Of a stretch of 64,000 nt of DNA, positions 55,055 to 64,000 are shown piece after piece. The first letter of the stretch is position 1; every line of letters begins with the position of its first letter. Origin of the DNA: Bradyrhizobium iriomotense (lineage in GTDB: Bacteria > Pseudomonadota > Alphaproteobacteria > Rhizobiales > Xanthobacteraceae); contig NZ_JAFCLP010000025.1 in the NCBI RefSeq assembly GCF_018129405.1, positions 38,331 to 102,330 of the forward strand, read 5' to 3'. The position numbers were made by a program, and so were the translations under genes. Below the pieces are notes generated by a model. The model saw only the letters and a list, made by a program, of their open reading frames with translations, made no database searches and was not told the DNA's origin.

Positions 55055-55219
55055 CTACATCGGCCGGACTAGCACTGCCGGTCCCTTGACCATGGTGACG
55101 GCGAAGAACAGCACCACGAGCACGCCGAGTGCCAGAGCAATGGCAATGGAGCGCTGACGACGGCTCTTCTGCTGCGCCTCGGTGAGGACGATTCCATCTG
55201 GCTCGGGTTTGTCAGCCAT
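55055..55219 (-). CDS. Small membrane protein of the oxidase operon (CoxF-like)
   Basis: A 54-residue protein, [40 protein letters not shown], with one transmembrane helix and a short [13 protein letters not shown] tail. Similar short proteins (CoxF) occur between ctaB and ctaG in other alphaproteobacteria. Role unknown. Confidence 0.75.
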   Translation of the reverse strand: MADKPEPDGIVLTEAQQKSRRQRSIAIALALGVLVVLFFAVTMVKGPAVLVRPM

Positions 55220-55226
55220 TCCTGCC

Positions 55227-56171
55227 TCATGCGCCCCCAACCATCGGAGCAAGCGCCCGATACACGACCTCGGCCAGCAGGGTCGCAAACAGCGCGAACA
55301 GATACAGGATCGAGAAAGCAAACAGCTTGCGGGTCGCACGCAGCGACTGGCTGCGCTCGCGGCGCACATAGACGTTGATGGCGAGCACCAGCATGCCGGC
55401 GCCGAGAATCAGCGAGACCACGCCGTAGACGGCGTCGAAATAGCCCAGCGCCCAGGGCGCGGCGGCCACCGCGATCAGCACGATGGTGTAGAGCAGGATC
55501 TGCAGGCGTGTCGCGTCGGGGCCGGCGACGTTGGGCAGCATCGGAATGCCGGCGCGCGCATAATCGTCGGAGCGGAACAACGCCAGCGCCCAGAAATGCG
55601 GCGGGGTCCAGAAGAAGATGATGGCGAACAGCAGCAGCGGCTCGACGTCGACCGTGCCCGTCACCGCGGCCCAGGCCACCACCGGCGGCAGCGCGCCGGC
55701 GGCGCCGCCGATCACGATGTTCTGTGCGGTCCAGCGCTTCAGCCACATCGTGTAGATCACGACGTAGAAGAAGATGGTGAAGGCGAGCAGCGCGCCCGCG
55801 ATCCAGTTGACGAGGATGCCGAGCGTCATCACCGAGAAGAAGGCGAGCGTCGTGCCGAACGCCATCGCCTCGGGACGGGTGATGCGGCCGCGCGGGATCG
55901 GACGGTTCGCCGTGCGCGACATCTTGGCGTCGATGTCGCCTTCGAGCGCCATGTTGAGCGCGCCGGAGGCGCCGGCACCGACGGCGATACAGAGCAGCGA
56001 GGTGATCGCCAGCACCGGGTGGAAATGCCCGGGCGCCATCGCCATTCCGACCAGCGCGGTGAAGATTACCAGCGACATCACCCGCGGCTTGAGCAGCGCG
56101 ATGTAGTCCCGCACCTCCGCTTCGGAGATGCGGGGATTGATGTCGGCGGCGTGGTGGTCGAGGACGGACAC
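55227..56171 (-). CDS. ctaB: Protoheme IX farnesyltransferase
   Basis: A 314-residue UbiA-type prenyltransferase making heme O. It has nine helices and the two aspartate-rich regions: [20 protein letters not shown] and the later [23 protein letters not shown] start at 56171. It lies between coxA and the small CoxF-like gene. Confidence 0.95.
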   Translation of the reverse strand: MSVLDHHAADINPRISEAEVRDYIALLKPRVMSLVIFTALVGMAMAPGHFHPVLAITSLLCIAVGAGASGALNMALEGDIDAKMSRTANRPIPRGRITRPEAMAFGTTLAFFSVMTLGILVNWIAGALLAFTIFFYVVIYTMWLKRWTAQNIVIGGAAGALPPVVAWAAVTGTVDVEPLLLFAIIFFWTPPHFWALALFRSDDYARAGIPMLPNVAGPDATRLQILLYTIVLIAVAAAPWALGYFDAVYGVVSLILGAGMLVLAINVYVRRERSQSLRATRKLFAFSILYLFALFATLLAEVVYRALAPMVGGA

Positions 56172-56232
56172 TTAATTCAACTCGCTTCGTTATAGAGCCG
56201 CGGCGCCCGTCACGGGCGCCGCGGGAGATCGA

Positions 56233-58790
<2,558 letters not shown>

Positions 58791-59237
58791 GCCGTTCGCG
58801 CTCCCCTTACGAAATCACCCCAAGTGCATTCCCCTATTTCCGGGAAACGCTTATTCGATCCGTCCGTCTGACAAACCGCCGCTCAAGAATACCTCTAAGA
58901 GGAATTGGGGCCAGATCGCTAGAACGCCGAAATCAAGCCTCTCAAACCATAATTCTTGATCTATCGCAATGCAGTCTTGAGCCCCGTCTGTCAGCGATCA
59001 CCCGCAAGATATTTCCTAGTAACATCAGACAAAAATACCGTTTCCCGGGATGCCGCGGCTTGACAGCGGAATTGCCCGCTGTAGGCACTTGCGAACGGCC
59101 GCACAGGAACGTGATTCGTGTCGGCGGTGGCGGCCTCGGCGGCGCGGAATTTGCTTGGGAATTGCCTTCAAGACGCCGTCATTTCCGTATCAGTCCACCC
59201 GCGCAAGCGACCCAGGCGAGCAGAGGGACCGACCCCG
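58791..59237. other. Intergenic region upstream of coxB and ialB
   Basis: About 450 bases between divergent genes with no recognised product. It should contain both promoters. The stretch at about 58860-59040 is AT-richer than its surroundings. No confident operator seen. Confidence 0.45.
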
Positions 59238-59771
59238 ATGGGGCTTTCGAGATGCATGGCGAGGCAGGCCGACGGCCTCACGGCGCTGGCGGCCCTGCTG
59301 GCTGCGGTCGTTCTCCTGGCCCTTCCGGGCCTTGCCCATGCGCAGGGCGCGGTGCGCTCCGTCCATGGCGACTGGCAGATCCGCTGCGACACCCCGCCGG
59401 GCGCCCAAACCGAGCAATGCGCCCTGATCCAGAGCGTGGTGGCGGAAGACCGCTCCAATGCCGGCCTGACCGTGATCGTGCTCAAGACCGCCGACCAGAA
59501 GAGCCGCCTGATGCGGGTGGTCGCCCCGCTCGGCGTCCTCCTGCCCTCCGGCCTCGGCCTCAAGCTCGACAATCAGGACGTCGGCCGCGCCGGCTTCGTC
59601 CGCTGCCTGCCCAATGGCTGCGTCGCCGAGGTGGTCATGGACGACAAGCTGCTCGGCCAGCTCCGCAGCGCCAAGACCGCCACCTTCATCATCTTCGAGA
59701 CCCCGGAAGAAGGCATCGGCTTCCCGCTCAGCCTGAACGGGCTCGGCGAGGGGTATGACAAGTTGCCGTAG
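59238..59771 (+). CDS. Invasion-associated locus B family protein
   Basis: A 177-residue secreted protein: signal peptide ALAALLAAVVLLALPGLAHA, then VRSVHGDWQIRCDTPPGAQT, CALIQSVVAEDRSNAGLTVI, VVAPLGVLLPSGLGLKLDNQ and GRAGFVRCLPNGCVAEVVMD. The GDWxIRCD start and C-x-P-x-G-C motif define the IalB family of periplasmic proteins. Role in free-living bacteria unknown. An ATG 15 bases downstream is an alternative. Confidence 0.85.
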   Translation: MGLSRCMARQADGLTALAALLAAVVLLALPGLAHAQGAVRSVHGDWQIRCDTPPGAQTEQCALIQSVVAEDRSNAGLTVIVLKTADQKSRLMRVVAPLGVLLPSGLGLKLDNQDVGRAGFVRCLPNGCVAEVVMDDKLLGQLRSAKTATFIIFETPEEGIGFPLSLNGLGEGYDKLP

Positions 59772-59785
59772 GGTGGCGGGCGGAC

Positions 59786-60118
59786 CTAGTAAATCTCGAG
59801 GCACGCCGCGCCGTTGTCGCCCTCGAAAGACTGAATGGTCTGCACCTGTCGCCGAAGCAGATCGGCAATCGCCGCAGTCGTTTGATTGCCACTCCGGAGC
59901 CAAATGACCTTGGGCGGAGATCCCAATAAGCCTGCCATCTCGGCGAAATCGACGTCCTGGGTCACGATCGCAAAGCCATTTGCCTTCGCAAACTCCCAAA
60001 GGACACGATCAGCCACTTCGGAGAGTCCATGAGACCGGACGTGGGCGGAATCCGGAAAAAGATCGGCAATCATCTGGCAAAGTTTGAAGCTGAGATTCTG
60101 ATCGAACAGCAGCTTCAT
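59786..60118 (-). CDS. DUF5615 PIN-like toxin
   Basis: A 110-residue protein: LLFDQNLSFKLCQMIADLFP, SAHVRSHGLSEVADRVLWEF, AKANGFAIVTQDVDFAEMAG and KVIWLRSGNQTTAAIADLL. The Asp near the start and the TxDxDF motif are the acidic residues of PIN-type RNases. The start overlaps the DUF433 stop (four bases), typical of a toxin-antitoxin pair. Confidence 0.85.
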   Translation of the reverse strand: MKLLFDQNLSFKLCQMIADLFPDSAHVRSHGLSEVADRVLWEFAKANGFAIVTQDVDFAEMAGLLGSPPKVIWLRSGNQTTAAIADLLRRQVQTIQSFEGDNGAACLEIY

Positions 60119-60339
60119 ATGGGTGCCGTCACCAATCGCCTCTCGCGATCGGCGGCATAGGCCAGGCAAGCGCGGATATCGTCCTCGGTCAATTCAGGAA
60201 AATCATCGAGGATTTGGGCATGGCTCTGCCCCGCAGCCAGCCATCCCAGAACATCCGCCACGGCGATCCGCATATGACGAATACAGGGCCTACCCCCGCG
60301 TTTGCCCGGTTCGATGGAAATGATATCCCGGTAGTCCAT
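60115..60339 (-). CDS. DUF433 antitoxin
   Basis: A 74-residue protein, IISIEPGKRGGRPCIRHMRI, AVADVLGWLAAGQSHAQILD, DFPELTEDDIRACLAYAADR, the usual DUF433 fold with helix-turn-helix. In such pairs it neutralises the DUF5615 toxin and represses the operon. The gene precedes the toxin. Confidence 0.85.
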   Translation of the reverse strand: MDYRDIISIEPGKRGGRPCIRHMRIAVADVLGWLAAGQSHAQILDDFPELTEDDIRACLAYAADRERRLVTAPI

Positions 60340-60426
60340 ACCGGGAAGTATAGCACTGATCTGAGGGCTGCTTCAATTTCGGCTTAAGGTCATCATCCCG
60401 CGTGTCCCAAAGCCGCCCTGACCGCT

Positions 60427-60915
60427 CTAAAACAGCAGCGCCATCTGGATCACGTTCTCGTACACGCCATCGATCCTGACGGCGTTGCGCGACAATCCCT
60501 CGACGGCAAAGCCAACCCTCTTGTAGAGCGCGATCGCGCTCGGATTGTTCTCGCGAACCGAGAGCTCGACCCGCGTCATGCCCGCTCCTTGCGCGGCAGC
60601 GAGCGTCGTCGTGATCAGCCGCGTTCCGAGGCCCTGCCCTCGAAAGGGCTGCAAAATTCCCATCCCGAGGATGCCTGCATGGGCGTAGATCGGCCGCGGA
60701 TGGCGCCTGACGTCGCACCAGCCGACGACGTCATCGCCCGAGAGCGCAACGAATTGCGGATTGCCCTGAGCGATCATGTCGAGAACGAAGCTGCGCGTCG
60801 CCTCCAGCGGAGGCGCCTCGAGAAAGGCGAGATAGCGCCGCTCCCGCGCGACTGTGTCGAGCGCGCGATGGAAGCTTTCGATCTGCGCTTCGGATATGGC
60901 AATGATTTCAATCAT
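60427..60915 (-). CDS. GNAT family N-acetyltransferase
   Basis: A 162-residue enzyme: IEIIAISEAQIESFHRALDT, RRYLAFLEAPPLEATRSFVL, AGILGMGILQPFRGQGLGTR (CoA-binding Q-x-x-G-x-G), MTRVELSVRENNPSAIALYK and RVGFAVEGLSRNAVRIDGVY. The style is close to RimI/amino-acid-acetylating forms; substrate unknown. Divergent from tldD. Confidence 0.88.
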   Translation of the reverse strand: MIEIIAISEAQIESFHRALDTVARERRYLAFLEAPPLEATRSFVLDMIAQGNPQFVALSGDDVVGWCDVRRHPRPIYAHAGILGMGILQPFRGQGLGTRLITTTLAAAQGAGMTRVELSVRENNPSAIALYKRVGFAVEGLSRNAVRIDGVYENVIQMALLF

Positions 60916-61004
60916 GTCGTTTCGGTAATGTGACGCACCGCCCTCTCGCCGAACGGCTGGGAAGCCATTATCTTGCCCGACATCTCTCCGACAATGGGTG
61001 ATCG

Positions 61005-62432
61005 ATGACCAACCCCGCCACAACTTCCCTGCTCGACCGCGCCAATCTCGACCGCGACCAGGTTCGCAACGAGGTCGCGCGCGGGCTCGCCGGCGCCGAC
61101 GACGGCGAATTGTTCCTGGAATACAGCCAGACCGAAGCGCTGATGTTCGACAATGGGCGGCTGAAGCAGGCGACCTACGATACCTCGCAGGGTTTTGGGC
61201 TTCGCGCCGTCAAGGACGACGCGGTGGGTTATGCGCATTCCTCCGACGTGTCGCTGCCGGCGCTGATTCGCGCCGCCGATGCGGTCGCGGCCGTGCGCGG
61301 CGGCTATTCAGGCAGCTTTGCGGCCCCGCCGGCGCATACCAACGTGCGGCTCTATAGTGACGACAATCCGCTGGATGCCCCCGGCTTCGAGACCAAGGTC
61401 AAGCTGCTGGCCGAGATCGACGCCTATTTGCGCGACAAGGATCCGCGGGTGCGGCAGGTCAGCGTCAGTCTCGGCGCGACCTGGCAGGTCGTCGAGATCC
61501 TGCGGCCCGACGGCGAGAGCTATCGCGACATCCGTCCGCTGGTGCGCGTCAACATCTCCGTCGTCGCCGGCCAGGGCGATCGCCAGGAGAGCGGCAGCAA
61601 GGGCTATGGCGGCCGCGCCGGCTATGCCGAATTCATCGAGAGCAAGAATTGGCGCGACGCCGCCGACGGTGCGCTGCGCGAGGCGCTGGTCAACCTTGAG
61701 TCCATTCCGGCTCCCGCCGGCGAGATGGACGTCGTGCTGGGCGCCGGCTGGCCCGGCGTGATGCTGCACGAAGCGGTCGGCCATGGCCTCGAGGGCGACT
61801 TCAACCGCAAGAAGACCTCGGCGTTCGCCGGCCTGATGGGCCAGCAGGTCGCGGCCAAGGGCGTCACCGTGGTCGACGACGGCACCATGGCCTCACGCCG
61901 CGGCTCGCTCTCGATCGACGACGAGGGCACGCCGACCAACCGCACCGTGCTGATCGAGGACGGCATCCTGGTCGGCTACATGCAGGACCGCCAGAACGCA
62001 CGCCTGATGAACATGAAGCCGACCGGCAACGGCCGCCGCCAGGGCTATGCCCATGTGCCGATGCCGCGCATGACCAACACCTACATGCTCGCGGGCGACC
62101 GCGATCCGGCCGAGATCCTGAGCTCGGTGAAGAACGGCGTGTTCGCCGCGAATTTCGGCGGCGGCCAGGTCGACATCACCTCGGGCAAATACGTGTTCCA
62201 GTGCACCGAGGCCTACAAGATCGAGAACGGCAAGATCGGCGCGCCGCTGAAGGGCGCGATGCTGATCGGCAACGGGCCGACCGACCTGCATCGCATCCGC
62301 ATGATCGGCAACGACCTCGCGCTCGACACCGGCATCGGCACCTGCGGCAAGAACGGCCAGGGCGTCCCGGTCGGCGTCGGCCAGCCGTCGCTTCTGATGG
62401 AACGCATTACGGTGGGTGGAACGGGCGCATGA
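61005..62432 (+). CDS. tldD: Metalloprotease TldD
   Basis: A 475-residue protease that with TldE processes small peptides. It has LEYSQTEALMFDNGRLKQAT, GFGLRAVKDDAVGYAHSSDV, WPGVMLHEAVGHGLEGDFNR (HExxxH zinc motif) and GGQVDITSGKYVFQCTEAYK. The third ligand cysteine (FQC) is present. It overlaps lepB by four bases. Confidence 0.95.
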   Translation: MTNPATTSLLDRANLDRDQVRNEVARGLAGADDGELFLEYSQTEALMFDNGRLKQATYDTSQGFGLRAVKDDAVGYAHSSDVSLPALIRAADAVAAVRGGYSGSFAAPPAHTNVRLYSDDNPLDAPGFETKVKLLAEIDAYLRDKDPRVRQVSVSLGATWQVVEILRPDGESYRDIRPLVRVNISVVAGQGDRQESGSKGYGGRAGYAEFIESKNWRDAADGALREALVNLESIPAPAGEMDVVLGAGWPGVMLHEAVGHGLEGDFNRKKTSAFAGLMGQQVAAKGVTVVDDGTMASRRGSLSIDDEGTPTNRTVLIEDGILVGYMQDRQNARLMNMKPTGNGRRQGYAHVPMPRMTNTYMLAGDRDPAEILSSVKNGVFAANFGGGQVDITSGKYVFQCTEAYKIENGKIGAPLKGAMLIGNGPTDLHRIRMIGNDLALDTGIGTCGKNGQGVPVGVGQPSLLMERITVGGTGA

Positions 62433-63205
62433 GCGTTGAAAAAGTAACTGCCGCTCCCAAGCGCAAGAGCAGCGGCTGGGGCGGGCAGATCGTTCAGCTC
62501 GCCGGCATTGTGGCCGCCGTGTTCATAGCCAAGGGCGCGCTCGCCGAGCCGTTCTACGTGCCGTCGGGCTCGATGGAGCCGACGCTGCTGATCGGCGATG
62601 CGCTGCTCGCCTCGAAATTCCCCTACGGCTACGGCACCTCGTCGCTGCCGATCCAGATCAACCTGCCCGAGAGCGGCCGCGTCTTCGCGGAGACGCCGAA
62701 GCAGGGCGACGTCGTGGTCTTCCGCTGGCCCGGCGATCGCTCGCAGGCCTGGGTCAAGCGCGTCGTCGGCTTGCCCGGCGACCGCATCCAGATGCGGCAG
62801 GGCCAGCTCTTCATCAACGACCGCCCCGCCGAGCTGAAGCCCGACGGCGTTGGCTCTGCCGAAGACGACAATGGCGGCACCGAGCCGGCCTATCGCTATG
62901 TCGAGACGCTGCCGAACGGCGTCTCGCACCTGATCTTCAAGATGCGTGACAACGGCCCGCTCGACAACACGCCCGAGGTGACGGTGCCAGCCGGCCACCT
63001 GTTCGTGCTCGGAGACAACCGCGACAATTCCGCCGACAGCCGCGTGCCCCTGCGCTCCGGCGGCGTCGGGCTGCTGCCGGTCGACAATCTGATCGGGCGC
63101 GCCGACGCCGTGGTCGGCTCCTGGGATCTCGGCATGCGCAGTCAGCCGGTATGGACCTGGCTGTCCGGCTTCCGGCTCGCGCGGTTCTTCACCGCGGTGC
63201 ATTGA
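62429..63205 (+). CDS. lepB: Signal peptidase I
   Basis: A 258-residue membrane protease. One helix near the N-terminus (QLAGIVAAVFIAKGALA), then EPFYVPSGSMEPTLLIGDAL (catalytic Ser), GDVVVFRWPGD, AWVKRVVGLPGDRIQMRQGQ (catalytic Lys), and FVLGDNRDNSADSRV. It removes signal peptides at the periplasmic side. In alphaproteobacteria lepB often sits by rnc/era; here it is with tldD, and a second copy elsewhere is possible. Confidence 0.95.
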   Translation: MSVEKVTAAPKRKSSGWGGQIVQLAGIVAAVFIAKGALAEPFYVPSGSMEPTLLIGDALLASKFPYGYGTSSLPIQINLPESGRVFAETPKQGDVVVFRWPGDRSQAWVKRVVGLPGDRIQMRQGQLFINDRPAELKPDGVGSAEDDNGGTEPAYRYVETLPNGVSHLIFKMRDNGPLDNTPEVTVPAGHLFVLGDNRDNSADSRVPLRSGGVGLLPVDNLIGRADAVVGSWDLGMRSQPVWTWLSGFRLARFFTAVH

Positions 63206-63210
63206 CGGGA

Positions 63211-63275
63211 TCGTAGGGTGGGCACGCGTCCGCCTTGCTCTTCGAGCTACGGCAAATGTTTTGCCTACCCTACGA
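63211..63275. repeat. Inverted repeat (TCGTAGGGTGGGC family)
   Basis: TCGTAGGGT near the start is matched by ACCCTACGA at the end, forming a stem between lepB and the nucleotidyltransferase gene. A related copy follows the next gene. Confidence 0.75.
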
Positions 63276-63281
63276 TTTCCG

Positions 63282-63848
63282 ATGACCCGCGACGAATTTC
63301 TCGCTCTCGCCCTGCGCAATCCGGTCAACGCAGCGATCATCGACGAGCTCGCGCGTCTCGCCCTTCCCGACGCGTGGCTGGTCTCGGGATGCCTGGTGCA
63401 GACCGTATGGAACGTGCTCACCGGCCGCGCCATCGATCACGGCATCGCCGACTACGACGCATTCTATTTCGATCCCGATACGTCGTGGGAAGCGGAGGAT
63501 GCGGTGATCCGCAAGCTGCATGAGCGAGTGGCGCATCTCGGCGTCAAGGTCGAGATCCGCAACCAGGCGCGTGTGCATCTGTGGTATCCCGACAAGCACG
63601 GCCTGCCCTATCCGCCCCTGAGAAGCTCGACCGAGGGCATCGACCGCTTCCTCACGCAGAACACGCAAATTGGCGTCAGGCGCGCCGGCGATGGCTACGA
63701 GGTCTACGCGCCGCATGGCTTTGGCGATGTCGCAGGGCTGATCGCGCGGCCGAATCCGGGACCGAATTTTTCAGCGACGAATTACTCGGTGAAGGCCGAG
63801 CGATGGAAAGCGCTATGGCCGGAGCTCACGGTGATCGCGGCGGAGTGA
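63282..63848 (+). CDS. Nucleotidyltransferase family protein (DUF925-like)
   Basis: A 188-residue protein: MTRDEFLALALRNPVNAAII, DAWLVSGCLVQTVWNVLTGR, GIADYDAFYFDPDTSWEAED, VEIRNQARVHLWYPDKHGLP and PHGFGDVAGLIARPNPGPNF. The DYDxFYFD motif gives two catalytic aspartates of a nucleotidyltransferase fold. Substrate unknown. A TTG at 63261 inside the repeat is an alternative start. Confidence 0.82.
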   Translation: MTRDEFLALALRNPVNAAIIDELARLALPDAWLVSGCLVQTVWNVLTGRAIDHGIADYDAFYFDPDTSWEAEDAVIRKLHERVAHLGVKVEIRNQARVHLWYPDKHGLPYPPLRSSTEGIDRFLTQNTQIGVRRAGDGYEVYAPHGFGDVAGLIARPNPGPNFSATNYSVKAERWKALWPELTVIAAE

Positions 63849-63852
63849 GATC

Positions 63853-63942
63853 TCGTAGGGTGGGCAAAGCGAAGCGTGCCCACCACCTCTTGCAATAGTT
63901 GAAAGATCGTGGGCACGGCGCTTTGCGCCTTTGCCCACCCTT
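63853..63942. repeat. Inverted repeat (TCGTAGGGTGGGC family), second copy
   Basis: GTGGGCAAAGCGAAGCGTGCCCAC on the left and GTGGGCACGGCGCTTTGCGC with GCCCACCCTT on the right are inverted versions of each other. No gene follows to the window end. Confidence 0.75.
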
Positions 63943-64000
63943 GTATTAGCGCACCGGATTAGAATGGTCTCGTTCCGTGAGGAATGGCCCAGCCCGGGTG

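Noticed and set aside
62201-62428. N-terminal extension of lepB
   Set aside because: It lies inside tldD; the start at 62429 overlaps the tldD stop and gives the normal signal-peptidase length.

Overview
The window looks like a chromosomal segment of a Bradyrhizobium-type alphaproteobacterium. The GC content is high. The right half carries the gene order rpmH-rnpA-yidC-engB-DUF423-argB and dapD-DUF805-dapE, a complete aa3-type cytochrome oxidase cluster, invasion-locus-B and DUF1036 proteins, and intergenic palindromes of the kinds common in that genus. This assignment rests on recognised families and gene order, not on a database search.

Left part (1 to about 13 kb): surface-polysaccharide genes mixed with decayed DNA. 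There is the 5' part of cysD/nodP, a GT2 and a GT4 glycosyltransferase, a frameshifted second copy of lptB lying beside a duplicated fragment of the GT4 gene, IS5-family and GtrA-like remnants, a GT-C-like membrane protein, a PhoD phosphatase with RTX repeats broken by two frameshifts, small phage-type genes, and an intact MBOAT acyltransferase/SGNH protein pair. At 13.0-15.9 kb, damaged mobile DNA is stacked: the C-terminus of a beta-helix (tailspike-like) protein, a truncated group II intron reverse transcriptase and a frameshifted tyrosine integrase.

Middle (15,953-32,954): a 17-kb genomic island bounded by a perfect 29-bp direct repeat. The repeat is the 3' end of tRNA-Arg(ACG), and the intact tRNA lies at 32,955-33,031. 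The damaged integrase just outside the left repeat suggests a second, older element in tandem at the same site. The island holds: (i) a decayed rhodoquinone/fumarate reductase operon (frdB'-frdC-frdD-rquA) fused to an ECF sigma-factor fragment; (ii) a compact, overlapping minus-strand operon encoding a membrane-anchored HNH nuclease, a phage-type protein with a RAMP-like glycine-rich end, a hypothetical protein, a metallophosphatase, a DUF6634-like protein and a soluble FtsH-like AAA+/HEXXH protease, divergent from an XRE regulator; (iii) an excisionase-like gene whose upstream region carries the same operator-like sequence as the XRE gene; (iv) two tyrosine recombinase units, one paired with a 655-residue recombinase-like protein that has a duplicated C-terminal domain. 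Group (ii) is the best candidate for an undescribed system.

Right part (33 kb to the end): ordinary core genome. It contains a sensor kinase, ribosome/membrane biogenesis genes (rpmH, rnpA, yidC, engB), arginine and lysine biosynthesis (argB, dapD, dapE), thrC with an M16 peptidase and an acetyltransferase, a NarL-type two-component pair, the cytochrome oxidase operon (coxB-coxA-ctaB-small protein-ctaG-coxC-DUF983-surf1), a DUF433/DUF5615 toxin-antitoxin pair, tldD-lepB and a nucleotidyltransferase. Palindromic repeats occupy many of the intergenic gaps there.
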